A program made the position numbers and the translations under genes. A stretch of 64,000 nt of DNA, from contig NZ_JAECVR010000006.1 of assembly GCF_016055185.1 (NCBI RefSeq), positions 117,557 to 181,556 of the forward strand, read 5' to 3'. Source of the stretch: Paenactinomyces guangxiensis (GTDB lineage Bacteria; Bacillota; Bacilli; Thermoactinomycetales; Thermoactinomycetaceae). Below are positions 51,770 through 60,584 of this stretch, in pieces. How positions within the stretch are numbered: the first letter of the stretch is position 1; every line of letters begins with the position of its first letter. Below the pieces are notes generated by a model. It had not been told where the DNA came from. It was given only the letters and a program-made list of their open reading frames with translations, and did not search any database.

Positions 51770-51890
51770 AAAACGTGGCAACTACATTCTCTTTTAACCG
51801 TGGGGCTCACGGGGTTAGCCTGGTAAACTTCTCTTCGATCGAAGGGATTACCCAAGAATCCCCCGCATTCATGCGTGGGGAGTGGTCAAA
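51770..51890 (+). mobile_element. IS200/IS605 (TnpB-type) right-end remnant
   Basis: AACCGTGGGGCTCACGGGG, then CTTCGATCGAAGGGATTACC, CAAGAATCCCCCGCATTCAT and GCGTGGGGAGTGGTCA. This run is typical of the 3' end of TnpB-carrying elements, where the guide RNA scaffold overlaps the element end. No tnpB frame survives upstream. The remainder of 51400-52107 contains no gene. Confidence 0.55.
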
Positions 51891-52107
51891 CCTGTATTTC
51901 CCAACCATTAAGTGTACCATCCGCTCTCCTTCCCATAGCCAGGGTTCTCCGGGCAACCTCTCCCCCTTTTCCCACTCACATCATCTTTTACAATTGCTCA
52001 ATTGCAGTAGCGGGTAATAATTCCGTTCTCTTTTCCCGCATATACATAATCCCATGCATAAACTGAACGCGTCACAAAATAGTAAATAAACACCGGACAT
52101 TTTTTTA

Positions 52108-52157
52108 TTGACATTTCACTTTATGAAATTTATCATATGAATTATTCGCTTAGCGAA
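52108..52157 (+). promoter_or_regulatory. Promoter and twin MarR operators of the efflux operon
   Basis: -35 TTGACA (52108-52113), 17-base spacer, -10 TATCAT (52131-52136). Two related 13-mers lie here: TTCACTTTATGAA in the spacer (52115-52127) and the palindrome TTCGCTTAGCGAA (52145-52157) just after the -10. They are the likely binding sites of the MarR protein encoded next. Confidence 0.7.
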
Positions 52158-52194
52158 ACATTTACACTAAGAATATTTTATGGAGTGAAATGAT

Positions 52195-52653
52195 GTGGTG
52201 AGCGATGAGCAGATTAATGACCTTGTGTTTGCTTTGTACCGGACGACGAGGGTTTTTTTTGATGCATTTAAAGAGTTGATTAAAACTTACCAGTTAACGA
52301 TTCCTCAAGTGAGGGTGTTAAGCGTATTAAGAGAGGAAGGGCCTCAGTCATTGGTGGAGGTAAGCAGGCGGCTGGAATCTTCCACCAGTTCATTGAGCGG
52401 GATTGTAGATCGTCTGGAACGAATGGGGCTGGTCTGCCGGGAGCGTGACGAAAAGGACCGGCGGGTGGTTCGGATCAGCTTGAGTGAAAAATGCCAGGAA
52501 CTGATCAAGCATTTTCCCGCCAGGCAGGCTGCGCACTTCCGAAAATATATAGAAAAAATGGATACGGAAGAGGTTATTGATTTAACAGAAAAGCTAAATA
52601 AGCTGACACGTATTCTTGAGGAAGAATCCAACCTGGAACAGCAAGGAGAATAG
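52195..52653 (+). CDS. MarR family regulator of the efflux operon
   Basis: 152 residues: helical N terminus, winged helix with SLVEVSRRLESSTSSLSGIV and DRLERMGLVCRERDEKDRRV, then dimer helices. GTG 52195 lies 7 bases after GGAGTG; GTG 52198 is also possible. It is first in an operon with two HlyD-type proteins and a DHA2 permease (3-base gap to the next gene), with operators over its promoter, so it is a drug-responsive repressor of its own operon. Confidence 0.9.
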   Translation: MVSDEQINDLVFALYRTTRVFFDAFKELIKTYQLTIPQVRVLSVLREEGPQSLVEVSRRLESSTSSLSGIVDRLERMGLVCRERDEKDRRVVRISLSEKCQELIKHFPARQAAHFRKYIEKMDTEEVIDLTEKLNKLTRILEEESNLEQQGE

Positions 52654-52656
52654 CCG

Positions 52657-53391
52657 ATGAAACGCTTGATGATCAGTGTAATCGCAATGGCTTTTTTAGT
52701 GGCGGTCATCGGGGGAGGGGCCTACTACTTCAACCAGCGTTCGCTTTATGTTACGACTGATAATGCCCAGGTTAAAGCGGATATGGTTGCCATCTCTCCG
52801 CCAGCCACCGGGAAGCTGAAGGAATGGCCGGTACATACCGGAGATTCTATTGAAAAAAATGAGATTTTGGGAAAAGAAGAGATATTGAATAGCGGACAGG
52901 GTAAGATGCTCGCCCCGAATCAGCAAAAGCGTTCCGAAGACAAACTGAAATCCAGCCGGCAAAATGCAAATCGAGCCAAACAGCCGAACATGCCGGTTAG
53001 CAACATTACCTCACCGATCTCAGGGGTAATCCTGCGAACCAATGTGGTTCCCGGAGAAGTTGTGGTTCAGGGGCAACCGATTGCCATGGTTGCCGATCTG
53101 TCAAAAGCTTATGTTTTGGCCTATATTGACGAGAACCAGATTGCGGATGTCGGGGTCGGGAAAGAGGTAGACGTTGAGCTTGACGCTTATCCGGATCAGG
53201 TATTTAGCGGCAAAGTGTCGGAAATCGGGAAAACGGCCGGCGATATTCTTTCGGCAGGCTCTCTTTCCCAGGAGTCTGGGGGTAACAGTACCAAAGAGAC
53301 AGAACGTGTTCCCGTAAAAATTGCTGTCAGTGATTTTGCCGGAAAAAACATCATTCTCGGGATGAATGCAATTGTAAAAATCCATAAATAG
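52657..53391 (+). CDS. HlyD/EmrA-type membrane fusion protein 1
   Basis: 244 residues. One N-terminal membrane anchor (ISVIAMAFLVAVIGGGAYYF), then TTDNAQVKADMVAISPPATG, the biotinyl-lipoyl half-motif of EmrA-type proteins. The helical hairpin is reduced to a short basic stretch of about 50 residues, then SPISGVILRTNVVPGEVVVQ and a beta-barrel. EmrA proteins are usually 350-390 residues, so this one is compact. It would link the DHA2 permease to the cell envelope of this Gram-positive host. ATG 52657 after AAGGAGA. Confidence 0.85.
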   Translation: MKRLMISVIAMAFLVAVIGGGAYYFNQRSLYVTTDNAQVKADMVAISPPATGKLKEWPVHTGDSIEKNEILGKEEILNSGQGKMLAPNQQKRSEDKLKSSRQNANRAKQPNMPVSNITSPISGVILRTNVVPGEVVVQGQPIAMVADLSKAYVLAYIDENQIADVGVGKEVDVELDAYPDQVFSGKVSEIGKTAGDILSAGSLSQESGGNSTKETERVPVKIAVSDFAGKNIILGMNAIVKIHK

Positions 53392-53425
53392 AAATTGGTT
53401 ATCAGAGAGGAAGAGGAGATCTGTT

Positions 53426-54061
53426 ATGAAGACGGGACGATTTTTATTGTTGAACACGCTTATCTTTATCGTGATCGTCGCACTGGGGATCGGCGGGTAT
53501 TATTACTACTTTAACCAGTCCAACTACATTGATACGGAAGACGCCAAAGTGGCCGGAGATGTGATACCGGTTTCCGCTGACAGCGCCGGCAAATTAACGG
53601 AATGGAAAGGGCAGACCGGTACGGTATTGAAACAGGGTGAGATGGTCGGCAAAGTGGCCGTGGGAACTGAAACCAAGAATATTACAGTCCCGGTCAGCGG
53701 CACGATTGTGCAAAGTAAAGTGAATGAAGGACAGATGGTTGCTCCCGGACAACCTTTGGCACAAGTGGTAGATATGGATAAGCTCTATATTCTCGCCAAT
53801 ATTGAGGAAACCGATATTAAAGATGTAAGTGTCGGCCAGGAAGTAGATATTACCGTCGATGCACAATCAGATACGAAAATTAAAGGGAAAGTGACGCAAA
53901 TGGGTCTGGCGACAAACTCGGTATTTTCTCTTTTGCCTCAACAAAACGCGAGCGGCAACTACACAAAAGTAGTACAACGGATCCCGGTTAAAATTGAAAT
54001 GGAAAGTTATCCAAATGGCATTGTTCCCGGAATGAACGCCACCATCCGAATCCACAAATAG
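53426..54061 (+). CDS. HlyD/EmrA-type membrane fusion protein 2 (short)
   Basis: 211 residues, a paralogue of the preceding gene: membrane anchor (TLIFIVIVALGIGGYYYYFN), IDTEDAKVAGDVIPVSADSA, lipoyl second half VPVSGTIVQSKVNEGQMVAP and barrel domain ending PGMNATIRIHK. The hairpin is absent altogether, making this a minimal adaptor. ATG 53426 follows GAGGAAGAGGAG. The 34-base gap upstream and 15-base gap to the permease indicate one transcript. Two adaptors for one permease suggests a heteromeric adaptor. Confidence 0.85.
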   Translation: MKTGRFLLLNTLIFIVIVALGIGGYYYYFNQSNYIDTEDAKVAGDVIPVSADSAGKLTEWKGQTGTVLKQGEMVGKVAVGTETKNITVPVSGTIVQSKVNEGQMVAPGQPLAQVVDMDKLYILANIEETDIKDVSVGQEVDITVDAQSDTKIKGKVTQMGLATNSVFSLLPQQNASGNYTKVVQRIPVKIEMESYPNGIVPGMNATIRIHK

Positions 54062-54076
54062 AAAGGGGGTTTCCCA

Positions 54077-55702
54077 ATGGCTTCTGAGAGTGCAGACAAT
54101 AAAGGGATTAAACAGCACATTCCTTTATTAACTGTCCTGATGCTGGGGACCTTTCTGGCCGTCTTAAACCAGACGTTGTTAAACGTCGCCATTCCTCCCC
54201 TTATCAATGAATTTGACATTACTGCTTCGACAGCTGAATGGCTCTTAACCGGATATATGCTGGTGAATGGGATGTTAATTCCGTTGTCGGCCTATTTAAT
54301 TGATCGCTTCGGCGTCAGGCTTTTATTCCTTTTGGCAATGTTTTTCTTTACCAGCGGATCACTCATCTGCGGTTTGGCTCCCACTTTCTCTGTTATGCTG
54401 GCGGGGCGCCTGATCCAGGCAGTGGGAGCCGGAATCATTATGCCACTGGTGATGACGATTATCTTGTTCGTCTTTCCGCCGGAAGTTCGCGGGAAAGGAA
54501 TGGGATTATTCGGACTGGGGATGATGTTTGCCCCCGCGATTGGCCCGACTTTATCCGGCTGGGTAATTGAAAATTACAGCTGGCGCCTGCTCTTTGACGG
54601 CATCGTTCCGCTGGGAGTCATCGTTCTGGTTGTCGCCTCTTTCCTGCTGCGCGACGTCAAAGAACGCAAAAAACTACCCTTTGATTTTTGGGGCACCTTC
54701 ACTTCAACCCTCGGTTTCGGCACGTTCCTGTATGGGCTGAACCAGGCCGGATCAGATGGCTGGACAGATCCGGTAGTTCTGGCTTGTCTTGTAACCGGAG
54801 TTTTTCTGGTCAGCCTGTTTGTCATTCAACAACTCAACTCCAAACGGCCCATGCTTGACTTTCGTGTCTTCAAATATGACATATTTTCTTTATCCAGCAT
54901 CATTAATGTCATCGTGACCATCGCCATGTTCTCGGGGATGTTCCTGCTCCCGATCTACTTGCAAAATCTGCGCGGATTTACTCCTTTGGAGGCAGGCTTA
55001 CTCATGTTGCCGGGGGCGGTCGTGATGGGGATTATGTCTCCGATTTCCGGTTCACTCTTCGATAAGCTGGGTCCGCGCCCGCTGGCGGTGGTTGGTATGC
55101 TGATCACCACTGTCACCACGTATGAGTTTACACGTTTATCACTTGATACCAGCTACACATTCATCCTGACCCTGAATATGATCCGGGCCTTCGGGATGTC
55201 TCTGCTTATGATGCCGATTATGACTGCCGGGTTAAACCAGTTGCCCCCGGAACTAAACAGCCACGGAACAGCTACCTCAAATACGATGCGGCAAGTGTCG
55301 GGTTCCATCGGCATCAGCTTGATGACATCCATATTTACAATGCGCAGCTCTTTTCACCTCGGCAAACTGAGCGAGCAGGCGGACATGATGAACCCTGCCT
55401 TCAGCGAAATGTTTCAGTCCGTGACAAACGCATTTGCCAGTGTAACCGGAATGCAATCCGCCCAGGCAAAAGAGATGGTGATCACTATGTTGTACGGACA
55501 GGCAAACATGCAATCAGCCGTTTCAGGCATTAATGACACATTTCTCTGGGCCACCGGATTTAGCTTTGCAGGCTTTATCCTCAGTTTCTTCTTGCGTGAT
55601 GTACGGAAAGACAAACCTAAAGAAACCACTGTGAAAGAGCCGGTACCATCTCCGGTTGCAGAGCCTGGGGCAAAAGAACCCGTTCTGGCGGGAATGAAGT
55701 GA
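54077..55702 (+). CDS. DHA2 family (EmrB/QacA) multidrug efflux MFS permease
   Basis: 541 residues, 14 helices. TFLAVLNQTLLNVAIPPLIN and EWLLTGYMLVNGMLIPLSAY open it; LIDRFGVRLLFLLAM is the A motif and RLIQAVGAGIIMPLVMTIIL the C motif of drug:H+ antiporters. The C-terminal tail is Pro/Glu-rich. It exports drugs or lipophilic compounds with the two HlyD-type adaptors. ATG 54077 follows AAAGGGGG. A strong terminator follows. Confidence 0.93.
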   Translation: MASESADNKGIKQHIPLLTVLMLGTFLAVLNQTLLNVAIPPLINEFDITASTAEWLLTGYMLVNGMLIPLSAYLIDRFGVRLLFLLAMFFFTSGSLICGLAPTFSVMLAGRLIQAVGAGIIMPLVMTIILFVFPPEVRGKGMGLFGLGMMFAPAIGPTLSGWVIENYSWRLLFDGIVPLGVIVLVVASFLLRDVKERKKLPFDFWGTFTSTLGFGTFLYGLNQAGSDGWTDPVVLACLVTGVFLVSLFVIQQLNSKRPMLDFRVFKYDIFSLSSIINVIVTIAMFSGMFLLPIYLQNLRGFTPLEAGLLMLPGAVVMGIMSPISGSLFDKLGPRPLAVVGMLITTVTTYEFTRLSLDTSYTFILTLNMIRAFGMSLLMMPIMTAGLNQLPPELNSHGTATSNTMRQVSGSIGISLMTSIFTMRSSFHLGKLSEQADMMNPAFSEMFQSVTNAFASVTGMQSAQAKEMVITMLYGQANMQSAVSGINDTFLWATGFSFAGFILSFFLRDVRKDKPKETTVKEPVPSPVAEPGAKEPVLAGMK

Positions 55703-55711
55703 AAAGCGATT

Positions 55712-55739
55712 GGCGGTCCTTGGGGCCGCCTTTTTTTTT
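55712..55739 (+). terminator. Terminator of the efflux operon
   Basis: GGCGG(t)CC...GG(g)CCGCC stem followed by nine T. Confidence 0.9.
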
Positions 55740-55834
55740 ATAGGGTGATTTATTTTCCCCATACCCGGATTGGGTTGGTTAAATAGCGGGGATATAATCG
55801 GATGAAAGGTATTTTTAAAGTTTTGGAGGCATCT

Positions 55835-56500
55835 ATGAAAGAAATCCCGCGATATCCTAAAACTCCCCGTTTATCCAGGGAACAGGCCGAAGCGTTAACC
55901 CAAATTGTCTTTGTGGATCAAAAGGAGTTTCCAGTTCAGTCTTCATATGACCTATTGTTCATATTTGGCGGTTCACATCCGAAATTGTGGGAGGTTTCTG
56001 CTCAGGCCTACATTGAAGGAAAATGCCGGCAAATATTAGTGACCGGGGGTTATAAGCCAAATGTAAAGCGGCATTCCAGCTGGAAATACGGGACTACCCC
56101 TGAATCTCATGTCATTAAATGGAGGTTAGTGGAAAAAGGAGTGCGGGAAGAGGACATTATCATCGAAGACCGGTCAACCAATTCATTGGAAAATGTATTA
56201 TATGCAAAAGAAATCTTTGATTTTGGTAAGGTACGGAATCTGCTTTTTGTATGCAAATCATTTGCCTCTGGCAGACAGTATCGAACCTTAAAGAAACACC
56301 TTCCTTCTTACATTCAATTTACTCCTCTTACCATCGATATTAAGCTAAACAATACACAAATCACGAGGGGCAATTGGATGAATCATCCGGGCCATCGTTC
56401 TCTCGTTTATGGTGAATATCTTCGGATCATTGCTTATGGAAAGAAGGGCGACCTTTGCCCCATTGAACAAATGATCCCAGGACTTGAGGTGGAGTCCTGA
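55835..56500 (+). CDS. YdcF family (DUF218) protein
   Basis: 221 residues. YDLLFIFGGSHPKLWEVSAQ, CRQILVTGGYKP and EDIIIEDRSTNSLENVLYAK are the DUF218/YdcF signatures (a Rossmann-like fold with the GG and ST-N motifs), followed by LLFVCKSFASGRQYRTLKKH. YdcF binds S-adenosylmethionine; SanA/ElyC relatives act in envelope maintenance. No membrane helix here, so a cytoplasmic YdcF-like role is likelier. ATG 55835 follows GGAGG by 5 bases; ATG 55802 lacks a ribosome site. Confidence 0.85.
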   Translation: MKEIPRYPKTPRLSREQAEALTQIVFVDQKEFPVQSSYDLLFIFGGSHPKLWEVSAQAYIEGKCRQILVTGGYKPNVKRHSSWKYGTTPESHVIKWRLVEKGVREEDIIIEDRSTNSLENVLYAKEIFDFGKVRNLLFVCKSFASGRQYRTLKKHLPSYIQFTPLTIDIKLNNTQITRGNWMNHPGHRSLVYGEYLRIIAYGKKGDLCPIEQMIPGLEVES

Positions 56501-56580
56501 TCGTTATCCCCCATCAGAAAAGAAAAAATATATTGCCATATACGAATGATTACATTAATATTTACAAAAGAGGCAAATAT

Positions 56581-57876
56581 ATGTTCCCATTAGCGAGGCG
56601 ACATAAGATGAAACAATTGATACAGGATTTAAAGAGAATGGACCGCAATATCTGGATTCGCTTTATTGGAGAAACTTTAAATGGCATTGCGTTTATGATG
56701 TTAATGCCGTTTTTTGCTTTGTATTTAAAAGAGAAAGTAGATTCTCTCGTCCAGGTCGGGGTGGTGATGGCAGTTGCTCCTACGGTTGCCGTAGCGGGTT
56801 CCGTCATGGGAGGAAGATTAGCCGATACCTGTGGACGTAAGCCGATCATGATCCTGTCTATGCTGGGAAACGGGATCGTGATGCTCGGCTTTCTCTTTTT
56901 TGACAGCTTTCCGGCTTACATGATTTTATCCGCAGGCATGGGGTTTTTTAACTCTTTGTTTCACCCTGCCGCCTCGGCGATGGTCACGGATGTGACAGAA
57001 TCCGAAAATCGTACAGAAGCATTCGGGTTGCTGAGAATGGGCCATAACATCGGGGCAGCCATTGGCCCTCTGATCGGGGCTACCATCGTGGTTTTGTCAA
57101 AGGCAGTGATCTTTTTGTCAGCTGCGGCAACCCTGATCATTTACTCACTGATCGTTCTTTTCTTTATCCGGGAAACCTTACCAGCACAAAAACAGCCGGA
57201 TTCCCAAAAAGATGATTTCTCATCGAGCCTGAAAATCCTGTTGCGAGACAAAGTGCTGGCATTGTTTGTAGTAACCGGCATCGTGATCTCGATGGGCTTC
57301 TCACAAACAGAGGGGATGTTACCTCTTCATTTTGACAATGAAATGTCTCATATTTTCGGCAAAAACAACCCTTTTCCGTATTTAATGGCACTAAACGGCG
57401 CGTTGGTCGTTTTATTCCAATTCCCGATTTCCAGATGGGCCAACGCGAAACCAATCGGCAAAATGATGCTGTATGGCGCTCTGTTATTTGGAATCGGATT
57501 ACTGGCAATCGGGTGGTTACCGACACTTTTTGGACACTGGAACACCAATTACATCATTGTCCTGTCCTCTTTGCTGCTTGCCTACACGGTTTATACTCTG
57601 GGAGAGATGGTGATGTCCCCGGTGCAAATGACTTTTGTAGCCAATATCGCTCCCGAAAACTTACGGGGCACTTATATGGGTGCTTCCGGTTTGCAGTGGA
57701 TTATCGGCGGTGCGGCAGGCCCGGTTCTGGGAGGCCTTCTCCTGGAACACTCTTTTGGCAATCTTTTATTCACCCTGCTTGGATTTGGCTGTATTGCAGC
57801 CGGAATGATCTATCTGTCTCTCGACCGCCGGGTAAAAGGCAAAAATGCAACCCCAAAAATAAAACGGGCTGGTTAA
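56581..57876 (+). CDS. MFS transporter, multidrug type (MdtG/YttB-like)
   Basis: 431 residues, 12 helices: FIGETLNGIAFMMLMPFFAL, AVAGSVMGGRLADTCGRKPI (A motif), FFNSLFHPAASAMVTDVTES and LLRMGHNIGAAIGPLIGATI. The pattern fits MdtG-like or YttB-type drug exporters of Bacilli. ATG 56581 after AAAGAGG is chosen; ATG 56608 after GAGGCGA is nearly as good. It may share a transcript with ydcF (80-base gap). Substrate unknown. Confidence 0.87.
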   Translation: MFPLARRHKMKQLIQDLKRMDRNIWIRFIGETLNGIAFMMLMPFFALYLKEKVDSLVQVGVVMAVAPTVAVAGSVMGGRLADTCGRKPIMILSMLGNGIVMLGFLFFDSFPAYMILSAGMGFFNSLFHPAASAMVTDVTESENRTEAFGLLRMGHNIGAAIGPLIGATIVVLSKAVIFLSAAATLIIYSLIVLFFIRETLPAQKQPDSQKDDFSSSLKILLRDKVLALFVVTGIVISMGFSQTEGMLPLHFDNEMSHIFGKNNPFPYLMALNGALVVLFQFPISRWANAKPIGKMMLYGALLFGIGLLAIGWLPTLFGHWNTNYIIVLSSLLLAYTVYTLGEMVMSPVQMTFVANIAPENLRGTYMGASGLQWIIGGAAGPVLGGLLLEHSFGNLLFTLLGFGCIAAGMIYLSLDRRVKGKNATPKIKRAG

Positions 57877-57899
57877 CAGCTTTGCACCACTGAAGACAA

Positions 57900-58060
57900 G
57901 CTTTCAGCAGTTTTTTAGGCCGTTAGTGCCGGCAGCCCGTTTTCGTTTGGGACCATGCCCGGGGTCAGGAGCGTGTAATCCCCCTGCCCCATGCAGTTAG
58001 AATACACCTGCATGGACGGGGGCCCTTGCCAGACTATGGGGATGAAAGTGAGAATCGGGT
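57900..58060. mobile_element. IS200/IS605-like remnant
   Basis: Contains CCCTTGCCAGACTATGGGG and ATGAAAGTGAGAATCGGG, the same end motif as at 51530-51560, and GC-rich inverted pieces (CCATGCA...TGCATGG). Minus-strand frames ending NGLPALTA are too short to name. No transposase survives. Confidence 0.45.
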
Positions 58061-58096
58061 AAGGGGGGCTAGCTGTTAAACGAAAAATACGAAAAA

Positions 58097-58762
58097 TTAT
58101 TCCCGTTTTTCCCTTTGCCGGTTCACCAGTGATAACATTACAAAGGAAAGAACAGCTGAACATAGCGCCCAGGATAGGGCCAGCCTGTCCTGTCCGGATT
58201 CGATGGCTATATACATGGCAGTGGGGACGGTTTGTGTCTCACCCGGAATATTGCCGGCAACAATGAGGGTCGCCCCAAATTCCCCCAGGCTTCGTGTAAA
58301 CCCAAGAATCACTGCAGTCGCAAAAAATTTTCTCGTCAACGGGAGATAAATGTAGCGGAAGACCTGCCAGGCATTTGCCCCGTCACAGCGGGCAGCGTTT
58401 GCTACATCCAAATCGACTGATTCAAATCCGCTTTTCAAAGTCTGATAAGTCAGTGGAAAGGCAACAATGGCCGCGGCCAACACCGCTCCCCAATAACTGA
58501 AAATAAACGTGATCTGAAAGGTTTGAACCAGCCATTCCCCCAGCTCCGATTGATTGCCTAACAGGGCGAGGAGAAACAAACCAATCGCCGTCGGAGGCAA
58601 CACCAGCGGCAACATCAAACAGCTTTCCAGAAACCCCTTCCCCCAAAAGCGATACCTGGCCATCAGCCATCCAAACACCATTCCGGCAAACACCCCAAAG
58701 CATGTCGCCAACAGCGATACCTTGATCGAAATAAACACCGGACTCCAAAATGAATCAATCAA
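58097..58762 (-). CDS. modB: Molybdate ABC transporter permease
   Basis: 221 residues, about five membrane helices. PVFISIKVSLLATCFGVFAG opens it, VLPPTAIGLFLLALLG and NAARCDGANAWQVFRYIYLP (EAA loop) follow, then FTRSLGEFGATLIVAGNIPG, the ModB-specific motif. It forms the molybdate channel with ModA outside. It lies 15 bases after modA. No modC ATPase follows; the gene ends against the IS-like remnant. A shared ATPase elsewhere would be required. Confidence 0.93.
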   Translation of the reverse strand: MIDSFWSPVFISIKVSLLATCFGVFAGMVFGWLMARYRFWGKGFLESCLMLPLVLPPTAIGLFLLALLGNQSELGEWLVQTFQITFIFSYWGAVLAAAIVAFPLTYQTLKSGFESVDLDVANAARCDGANAWQVFRYIYLPLTRKFFATAVILGFTRSLGEFGATLIVAGNIPGETQTVPTAMYIAIESGQDRLALSWALCSAVLSFVMLSLVNRQREKRE

Positions 58763-58777
58763 TTACCGACACCTCTG

Positions 58778-59563
58778 CTATGTTTGTGGCAAAAACCCAT
58801 GTTTCTCCAAAATGGATATGGCAGCCTGGGAAAATAAATATTCTTGAAATTGCCTGGCGGTTTGCAGACGAGGGGTACTTTTCACAATCCCCGTCAAATA
58901 CTGAATCGGCTCATGACTGGAAGAGTCCAAATATTGGGCAATCACAACTTGATTACTTGATATCGCTTCTGTCTGGTAAACAATCCCGGCATCAACGTTA
59001 TTTGTTTCGACATAGGTAAGCACCTGCCGCACATCCTTTGCCAGTACCAGCTTAGGTTGAATCTTCTGCCACAGGCCAACATGCTTTAAGGACTGGGAAG
59101 CATAACGGCCTGCCGGAACGGAATCCGGTTGACCGATAGAGATCCGCTTAATTTCCTTTGTGTTTAATTCCTGAAGAGAATGAATGGGATAAGAACCAGT
59201 TTTCGGGTAGATCAGCACAAGCTGATTACCGGCAAAAGGGCGAACAGTTTCCGGCTGAATCAGCCCTTTTCCGGATAATATCTCCATCTCTGATTTACCG
59301 GCGGAAATAAATAAATCAACGGGTGCCCCTTTTTCGATCTGGCGCTCTAAGGCACCTGAGGAACCCACATTTAAACGGATATCTACCTGTGGATGACTTT
59401 GCTCATATTGTTTGGCGATTTGAGATAAAAGTTCACCCATGCTGGCCGGAACAGAGACGGTAAGCTCAACTTTCGGGGCCGGTGACTCAGAAGACAGCGA
59501 ACAACCCGGACTGGAAAAGATCAGAAAAAGTGCCATAAAACAATAGATGATCCGTTGCCTCAT
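58778..59563 (-). CDS. modA: Molybdate-binding lipoprotein
   Basis: About 261 residues. A lipoprotein signal (QRIIYCFMALFLIFSSPGCS) precedes the binding fold: LTVSVPASMGELLSQIAKQY, VRLNVGSSGALERQIEKGAP-like RLNVGSSGALERQIEKGAPV, DLFISAGKSEMEIL and DSVPAGRYASQSLKHVGLW. It captures molybdate or tungstate at the cell surface. The start is uncertain: ATG 59563 gives a compact signal peptide, while ATG 59581 and the TTG at 59623 are in frame without convincing ribosome sites. No molybdenum-cofactor riboswitch was recognised upstream. Confidence 0.9.
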   Translation of the reverse strand: MRQRIIYCFMALFLIFSSPGCSLSSESPAPKVELTVSVPASMGELLSQIAKQYEQSHPQVDIRLNVGSSGALERQIEKGAPVDLFISAGKSEMEILSGKGLIQPETVRPFAGNQLVLIYPKTGSYPIHSLQELNTKEIKRISIGQPDSVPAGRYASQSLKHVGLWQKIQPKLVLAKDVRQVLTYVETNNVDAGIVYQTEAISSNQVVIAQYLDSSSHEPIQYLTGIVKSTPRLQTARQFQEYLFSQAAISILEKHGFLPQT

Positions 59564-59693
59564 AGAAACGGAGCATCTCATCCCATGCGATCGCGAATGA
59601 TAATGCCCCTGCCCACCTTTCAAAAATAAATAATATGATTTAATTTAATCGATCCATCTCCGATCGTCAAACAAAAGCTTACCAAGCGCATAA

Positions 59694-59723
59694 CAAAACC
59701 AGCCTGACAAGCTGTGGCTGGTT
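59694..59723 (-). terminator. Terminator of the thioredoxin-fold gene
   Basis: On the minus strand AACCAGCC...GGCTGGTT followed by TTGTTATG; modest T tract. It lies 24 bases after the stop. Confidence 0.6.
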
Positions 59724-59746
59724 TATCCGTGATATCGTGTGGCGGG

Positions 59747-60307
59747 TTATTCTTTCCATTTTATATTACAACCGATACTTGGCTTTTGCGTCACCGTAAC
59801 CGGTTCATTGCGCAACAAACTGTCAAGCGCGGAGCGGATTGATTCCCCGGTTACCGGAATATCATTCCCCGGGCGGGAATCGTCCAGCTGGCCGCGATAG
59901 ACACACTCCAAATCGCGGTTAAAGATATAAAAGTCCGGCGTACAGGCTGCCTGATAAGCTTTGGCAACTTCCTGTGTCTCATCAAACAGATAGGGGAAAG
60001 GATAACCGAATTCTGCGGCGATCTCTTTCATTTTTTCCGGTGAATCATCGGGATATTTCTCAACATCATTGGAGTTAATGGCAACGATGGAAACTCCTTT
60101 AGGCTGATAATCTCTGGCCAATTCCACCAGTTGGGACCGGACATGCTTAACATACGGACAGTGGTTGCAAATAAACATGATAACTGTAGCCACATCAGAT
60201 TTTACATCGTCTAAAGCAACCTCTTTTCCGGATATCACATCAGGCAGGGCAAAGGAGGGAGCTTTTTTCCCAAGCGGGAACATCACAGACTCAGTCAGTG
60301 CCATCAT
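59747..60307 (-). CDS. Thioredoxin-fold (AhpC/TSA-like) protein with CNHC motif
   Basis: About 186 residues: GKKAPSFALPDVISGKEVAL, the redox motif IMFICNHCPYVKHVRSQLVE (C-x2-C), IVAINSNDVEKYPDDSPEKM, FDETQEVAKAYQAACTPDFY with the cis-Pro region, and a C-terminal VTQKPSIGCNIKWK. It matches the thioredoxin-family proteins with ICNHCPYV that may act as peroxiredoxin-like or disulfide reductases. ATG 60307 or 60304 after AAAGGAAG is chosen; the frame extends upstream to 60412 without a site. Monocistronic. Confidence 0.88.
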   Translation of the reverse strand: MMALTESVMFPLGKKAPSFALPDVISGKEVALDDVKSDVATVIMFICNHCPYVKHVRSQLVELARDYQPKGVSIVAINSNDVEKYPDDSPEKMKEIAAEFGYPFPYLFDETQEVAKAYQAACTPDFYIFNRDLECVYRGQLDDSRPGNDIPVTGESIRSALDSLLRNEPVTVTQKPSIGCNIKWKE

Positions 60308-60482
60308 ATTTCTTCCTTTCTTTATCAAAGATCGGTGGTATGTAGTTATGGATATGGGGATTAGCTTTTCCTTTTTTCTTTCATCGTAAAAAAGAAGGAA
60401 CCGTCCTGTCAACTTGTTTCCCTCAAATCCGTCCGATGTAAACCTCTGATTGCCGCATCCACCGAACGTCTTCCATAAAAAA

Positions 60483-60517
60483 GATCATCCCTTCCCTCTG
60501 ATGCAGGAAGGGTGATC
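60483..60517 (-). terminator. Terminator of the C39 peptidase gene
   Basis: GATCACCCTTCC/GGGAAGGGATGATC pairing on the minus strand (one bulge), then TTTTTTAT. Confidence 0.8.
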
Positions 60518-60584
60518 GAAGTATTTATTCGTTCAGTCCTTTTCCAAAGATCAGACATACGGCCCGGGAAAACAGGTACCGTGT

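Noticed and set aside
52344..52709. 121-codon frame antisense to marR
   Set aside because: Overlaps a well-supported MarR gene; no ribosome site; composition explained by the opposite strand.
59564..59700. Molybdenum-cofactor riboswitch upstream of modA
   Set aside because: The region is AT-rich and I could not draw the conserved multi-stem core.
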